64,000 bases of DNA from Haloarcula rara (GTDB lineage Archaea; Halobacteriota; Halobacteria; Halobacteriales; Haloarculaceae): positions 2,170,001 through 2,234,000 of the forward strand of contig NZ_CP119785.1 of assembly GCF_029338235.1 (NCBI RefSeq). The letters are read 5' to 3'. The notes beneath the pieces were generated by a model. It was not told the origin of the DNA and made no database searches. It worked only from the letters and a program-made list of their open reading frames with translations. The position numbers and the translations under genes were made by a program. This document shows, in pieces, positions 60,355 through 64,000 of this stretch. Numbering within the stretch: position 1 is the stretch's first letter; each line of letters starts with the position of its first letter.

Positions 60355-60747
60355 ATGACAGGAAACGACCCATTCGCCAACGCACTGTCGGCACTCAACA
60401 ACGCCGAGAGCGTCGGGCATCTGGAGCAGACGGTATCGCCCGCCTCGAACGAGATCGGTAGCGTGCTCGAGGTCTTCTACGACCGCGGGTACATCGACGG
60501 ATTCAGCTTCGTCGACGACGGCAAAGCCGGTGAGTTCGAGGTCGAACTGAAAGGAGCCATCAACGAGTGTGGCCCGGTCAAGCCCCGCTACTCTGCGGGC
60601 GCAGACGAGTTCGAAAAGTGGGAGAAGCGGTTCCTCCCCGCCCGTGACTACGGGACCCTCGTCGTGACGACCAGCCACGGCATCATGAGCCACTACGAGG
60701 CTCGTGAGGAAGGCGTCGGTGGCCAAGTAATCGCGTACGTGTACTAA
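60355..60747 (+). CDS. rps8: Ribosomal protein uS8
   Basis: A 130-residue rRNA-binding protein: MTGNDPFANALSALNNAESVG and GTLVVTTSHGIMSHYEAREEGVGGQVIAYVY. Two nt after uS14; uL6 begins 2 nt later. Confidence 0.97.
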   Translation: MTGNDPFANALSALNNAESVGHLEQTVSPASNEIGSVLEVFYDRGYIDGFSFVDDGKAGEFEVELKGAINECGPVKPRYSAGADEFEKWEKRFLPARDYGTLVVTTSHGIMSHYEAREEGVGGQVIAYVY

Positions 60748-60749
60748 CA

Positions 60750-61286
60750 ATGCCACGAGTAGAACTGGAGATTCCGGAGGACGTGTCCGTCTCCCAGGAC
60801 CATCTCGACCTCACGGTCGAGGGTCCCAACGGGAGCGTCACACGTCGGCTCTGGTATCCCGACATCGACGTCACAGTCGCGGACGACGTCGTCGCGGTCG
60901 AGTCCGACGAGGACGACGCCAAGACGATGTCGACCATCGGGACCTTCGAGAGCCACATAGAGAACATGTTCCACGGCGTCATCGAGGGGTGGGAGTACGA
61001 GATGGAAGTCTTCTACTCTCACTTCCCGATGCAGGTTAACGTCGAAGGCGACGACGTCGTCATCGAGAACTTCCTCGGCGAGAAGGCCGCCCGTCGGACC
61101 ACCGTCCACGGTGACACCGACGTGTCGGTCGACGGCGAGGAGCTGACCGTCACCGGCCCCGACATCGAGGCCGTCGGCCAGACCGCCGCGGACATCGAAC
61201 AGCTCACACGCATCAACGACAAGGACGTGCGTGTGTTCCAGGACGGGGTGTACATCACCCAGAAACCCTCCCGAGGTGACGCCTGA
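60750..61286 (+). CDS. rpl6: Ribosomal protein uL6
   Basis: A 178-residue protein with two related domains: [31 protein letters not shown] and [53 protein letters not shown]. Stop overlaps the eL32 ATG by one base. Confidence 0.97.
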   Translation: MPRVELEIPEDVSVSQDHLDLTVEGPNGSVTRRLWYPDIDVTVADDVVAVESDEDDAKTMSTIGTFESHIENMFHGVIEGWEYEMEVFYSHFPMQVNVEGDDVVIENFLGEKAARRTTVHGDTDVSVDGEELTVTGPDIEAVGQTAADIEQLTRINDKDVRVFQDGVYITQKPSRGDA

Positions 61287-62011
61287 TGGCAGATGACGAA
61301 TCCAACGACGAGACAGTCGAAGCCGAGGAACTGACCGACATCAGCGGCGTCGGTGAGGCCAAAGCGGACTCGCTCCGCGAGGCTGGCTTCCAGACGGTCG
61401 ACGACGTCCGTGCGGCCGACCAGTCCGAACTGGCCGAGGCCGACGGCGTCGGCAACGCGCTGGCGGCCCGAATCAAGGCAGACGTCGGCGGTCTCGAAGT
61501 CGAGACCGAGACGGAGGCCGAGGTCGAAGAGGAAGGCGAGGAAGAGGACGAGGCCGAGGACGTGGAGACGGAGCTCCAGCCCCGCGGTCTCGCCGACAAG
61601 ACGCCGGACCTCGACGACGAGACGGCCCGACAGCTGGCCCAGCGACACCGCGTCGGTGGCCCGCAGTTCAACCGACAGGACCACCACAAGAAAAAGCGCG
61701 TCCCGACGTCCTGGCGCAAGCCACGCGGCGACCTCTCGAAACAGCGCCGCGGTATCAAGGGCAAGGGCGCTACCGTCGAAGCCGGCTTCCGAACGCCGAA
61801 GGCGGTCCGCGGCAAACACCCTTCGGGCTTCGAGGAAGTCCGCGTCCACAACGTGGACGACCTGGAGGGCGTCGACGGCGACGTCGAGGCCGTCCGAATC
61901 GCCTCGAAGGTCGGCGCTCGCAAGCGCGAGCGCATCGAGGAGGAAGCCGAGGACGCGGGCGTCCGCGTGCTCAACCCCACCTACGTCGAAGTCGAGGTGA
62001 ACGAAGAATGA
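61286..62011 (+). CDS. rpl32e: Ribosomal protein eL32 with N-terminal HhH extension
   Basis: A 241-residue protein. The ribosomal core (about 110-241; [71 protein letters not shown]) is preceded by a helix-hairpin-helix ([48 protein letters not shown]) and an acidic linker, as in haloarchaea. Overlaps uL6 by one base and eL19 by four. Confidence 0.95.
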   Translation: MADDESNDETVEAEELTDISGVGEAKADSLREAGFQTVDDVRAADQSELAEADGVGNALAARIKADVGGLEVETETEAEVEEEGEEEDEAEDVETELQPRGLADKTPDLDDETARQLAQRHRVGGPQFNRQDHHKKKRVPTSWRKPRGDLSKQRRGIKGKGATVEAGFRTPKAVRGKHPSGFEEVRVHNVDDLEGVDGDVEAVRIASKVGARKRERIEEEAEDAGVRVLNPTYVEVEVNEE

Positions 62012-62457
62012 CGGATCTGTCCGCACAGAAGCGACTCGCATCGGACATCCTCGACGTCGGGAAGGACCGCGTCTGGTTCAACCCCGACCGCCAGGGTGAC
62101 ATCGCCGACGCCATCACTCGCGAGGACGTTCGCGAGCTGGTCGAGGAAGGTGCCATCACGGCCAAAGACAAGAAGGGCAACTCCCGCGGTCGCGCTCGCG
62201 AGCGCAAGGCAAAGCAGGCCTACGGCCACCAGAAGGGAGCCGGTTCCCGGAAGGGCAAGGCCGGGGCCCGACAGAACGAGAAGAAAAACTGGGAATCACG
62301 CATCCGCGCACAGCGCAAGAAGCTGCGCGAACTGCGTGACGACGGCACGCTGTCGAAGTCCGTCTACCGCGACCTGTACGACAAGGCCGGCGGTGGCGAG
62401 TTCGACAGTGTCGCCGACCTCGAACGATTCATCGAAGCAAACCACGGTGACGCATAA
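62008..62457 (+). CDS. rpl19e: Ribosomal protein eL19
   Basis: A 149-residue basic helical protein: [47 protein letters not shown] and [34 protein letters not shown]. Four-base overlap with eL32, one-base overlap with uL18. Confidence 0.97.
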   Translation: MTDLSAQKRLASDILDVGKDRVWFNPDRQGDIADAITREDVRELVEEGAITAKDKKGNSRGRARERKAKQAYGHQKGAGSRKGKAGARQNEKKNWESRIRAQRKKLRELRDDGTLSKSVYRDLYDKAGGGEFDSVADLERFIEANHGDA

Positions 62458-63020
62458 TGGCGACAGGACCACGATACAAGGTGCCGATGCGGCGACGCCG
62501 CGAGGCCCGAACGGATTACCATCAGCGGTTGCGCCTGCTGAAATCCGGCAAGCCCCGCCTTGTCGCTCGAAAGAGCAACAAGCACACCAGGGCGCAGCTG
62601 GTGACTCTCGGACCAGACGGCGACCGCACGCTGGCGGCAGCAGAGTCCGGTGACCTCGAGGAGTACGGCTGGGAGGCGCCGACGGGCAACATGCCCGCGG
62701 CCTACCTCACCGGGCTGCTCGCAGGTCTTCGCGCGCTCGACGCTGGCGTCGAGGAAGCGGTGCTCGACATCGGCCTCAACACCCCGACCCCCGGAAGCAA
62801 AGTATTCGCAATACAGGAAGGCGCAATCGACGCCGGCCTGGAAATCCCCCACAACGACGACGTGCTCGCCGACTGGCAGCGCACGCGCGGTAGCCACATC
62901 GCCGAGTACGCCGAGCAGCTGGACGAACCGCTGTACAGCGGGGACTTCGACGCTGCAGACCTCCCGGAGCACTTCGATGAGACCCGGGAGACCCTACTGG
63001 AAGGTGACATCGAACTATGA
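62457..63020 (+). CDS. rpl18: Ribosomal protein uL18
   Basis: A 187-residue 5S rRNA-binding protein: [49 protein letters not shown] and [57 protein letters not shown]. Overlaps eL19 by one base and uS5 by four. Confidence 0.97.
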   Translation: MATGPRYKVPMRRRREARTDYHQRLRLLKSGKPRLVARKSNKHTRAQLVTLGPDGDRTLAAAESGDLEEYGWEAPTGNMPAAYLTGLLAGLRALDAGVEEAVLDIGLNTPTPGSKVFAIQEGAIDAGLEIPHNDDVLADWQRTRGSHIAEYAEQLDEPLYSGDFDAADLPEHFDETRETLLEGDIEL

Positions 63021-63655
63021 GTGGTAACAACGGCTGGGAACCCCGCACACGCCTCGGCAAGCAGGTTGTCGAAGGCGAGATCGACTCCATGCAGGAGGCG
63101 CTCAACTCCGGGCTTCCCCTGAAAGAATCGGAAGTCGTCGACCAGCTCGTTCCCGATCTGGAAGACGAAGTGCTGGACATCAACATGGTCCAGCGGATGA
63201 CCGACTCCGGCCGGCGAGTGAAGTTCCGCTGTGTCGTCGCAGTCGGCAACCGCGACGGGCTGGTCGGCTACGCGGAAGGGCGTGACGACCAGGTCGGCGG
63301 TGCCATCCAGAAGGCCATCGACGTGGCCAAACTGAACATCATCGACGTCTCCCGCGGCTGTGGGTCCTGGGAGTGTGGCTGTGGCCGTCCGCACACGGTC
63401 GCGCTGCGCACCGAGGGCAAGGCCGGGAGCGTCGAGGTCGAGCTCCAGCCCGCCCCGCGCGGGCTGGGACTTGCGGGCGGGGAGACCGTCCGCAAGGTGC
63501 TCGAACTCGCCGGTATCGAGGACATCTGGACCCGCTCGTCGGGTAACACGCGAACCACGGTCAACTTCGCGAAGGCGACGTTCAACGCGCTCCAGAACAC
63601 GGCCGAAGCCCGTGTCCCCGAGCGTACCTTCGAGAAACGTGAGGTGATCGAGTGA
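63017..63655 (+). CDS. rps5: Ribosomal protein uS5
   Basis: A 212-residue small-subunit protein: [82 protein letters not shown] and [59 protein letters not shown]. Its stop shares a base with the uL30 ATG. Confidence 0.97.
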   Translation: MSGNNGWEPRTRLGKQVVEGEIDSMQEALNSGLPLKESEVVDQLVPDLEDEVLDINMVQRMTDSGRRVKFRCVVAVGNRDGLVGYAEGRDDQVGGAIQKAIDVAKLNIIDVSRGCGSWECGCGRPHTVALRTEGKAGSVEVELQPAPRGLGLAGGETVRKVLELAGIEDIWTRSSGNTRTTVNFAKATFNALQNTAEARVPERTFEKREVIE

Positions 63656-64000
63656 TGCAAGCACTCGTCCAGATTCGCGGCGACGTGAACATGGATACGG
63701 ACATCCACGACACGCTGAAGATGCTGAACATCCACCACGTCAACCACTGTACGCTCGTCCCCGACACGGACGCGTACAACGGCATGGTGTCGAAGGTCAA
63801 CGACTTCGTGGCCTTCGGTGAACCCAGCCAGGAGACCATCGAGCTCCTGCTTTCGACGCGTGCCGAACCCGCCGAGGGCGACGCCGACGTCGACGACGAG
63901 TGGGTCGCAGCAAACACCGAGTTCGACGACATCGAGGGACTGGCCTGGGCGCTGGTCTCCGAGGAGACGACGCTGCAGGAGCAGGGTCTCTCCCCCACAC
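63655..64000 (+). CDS. rpl30: Ribosomal protein uL30, cut by the window end
   Basis: The first 115 residues are present: [58 protein letters not shown], typical of archaeal uL30 (about 150 residues). The frame is still open at 64000. Overlaps the uS5 stop by one base. Confidence 0.95.
   Translation, partial: MQALVQIRGDVNMDTDIHDTLKMLNIHHVNHCTLVPDTDAYNGMVSKVNDFVAFGEPSQETIELLLSTRAEPAEGDADVDDEWVAANTEFDDIEGLAWALVSEETTLQEQGLSPT

Overview
The window is haloarchaeal chromosome, most likely family Haloarculaceae. It is GC-rich with acidic proteins, leaderless TATA promoters, the cetZ tubulin, H4MPT and F420 cofactor genes, HalX regulators and an archaeal S10/spc ribosomal operon whose uL3 and uL14 read almost like those of Haloarcula marismortui. 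No transposase, prophage or CRISPR array was recognised; this is core genome with many structured intergenic repeats.

Layout. 1-8.4 kb: uridine phosphorylase, a frameshifted HPP/UspA protein, a TrkA-domain K+ channel, a frameshifted zinc-finger protein, a KaiC-like ATPase with a partner, and UspA. 8.4-16 kb: thrS, a PspA-like protein, small membrane and HTH proteins, and the operon pyrG, GMP synthase ATPPase subunit, small Rossmann-like protein. 16-23 kb: MBL hydrolase, aldo/keto reductase, MoaB-like protein with a disordered N-terminus, a 53-residue zinc finger, a sensor kinase, isopentenyl-PP isomerase, DUF4013 protein and tRNA-Ile. 23-36 kb: FxsA, cytochrome P450, DUF255 protein, TrmB-like regulator, MptA, HalX regulator, siroheme decarboxylase, TrpD-like enzyme, hydrolase, cyclophilin, MOSC protein, two tandem zinc ribbons, ferredoxin and tRNA-Leu. 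36-51.5 kb: DUF4397 lipoprotein, an HTH/membrane pair, TrkA with two single-domain Lrp proteins, thymidylate kinase, cetZ with a coupled membrane-anchored protein and cofC, J-domain protein, phosphoglycolate phosphatase, GTPBP1-like GTPase, mch, thiamine-binding protein, a second HalX regulator and tRNA-Gly. 51.9-64 kb: SPOUT methyltransferase then uL3, uL4, uL23, uL2, uS19, uL22, uS3, uL29, RNase P Rpp29, uS17, uL14, uL24, eS4, uL5, uS14, uS8, uL6, eL32, eL19, uL18, uS5 and uL30 (cut by the window end). Most of these genes overlap by 1-4 nt.

The most unusual content is structured DNA. (1) Two ~260-bp elements (15.8 and 25.6 kb) each consist of two inverted ~120-bp units; the four units share constant boxes around a 12-bp stem whose sequence differs in each unit while pairing is kept. 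(2) A hairpin motif recurs a dozen times: outer stem, tandem GA/GA, short inner stem, GNA-type triloop. It occurs between genes and also in-frame inside the Rpp29 and eS4 genes. (3) A 138-bp repeat (two copies) and (4) a 73-81-bp palindromic repeat (three copies) also keep structure while sequence varies. Two genes carry apparent single-base deletions that are either real decay or assembly errors.
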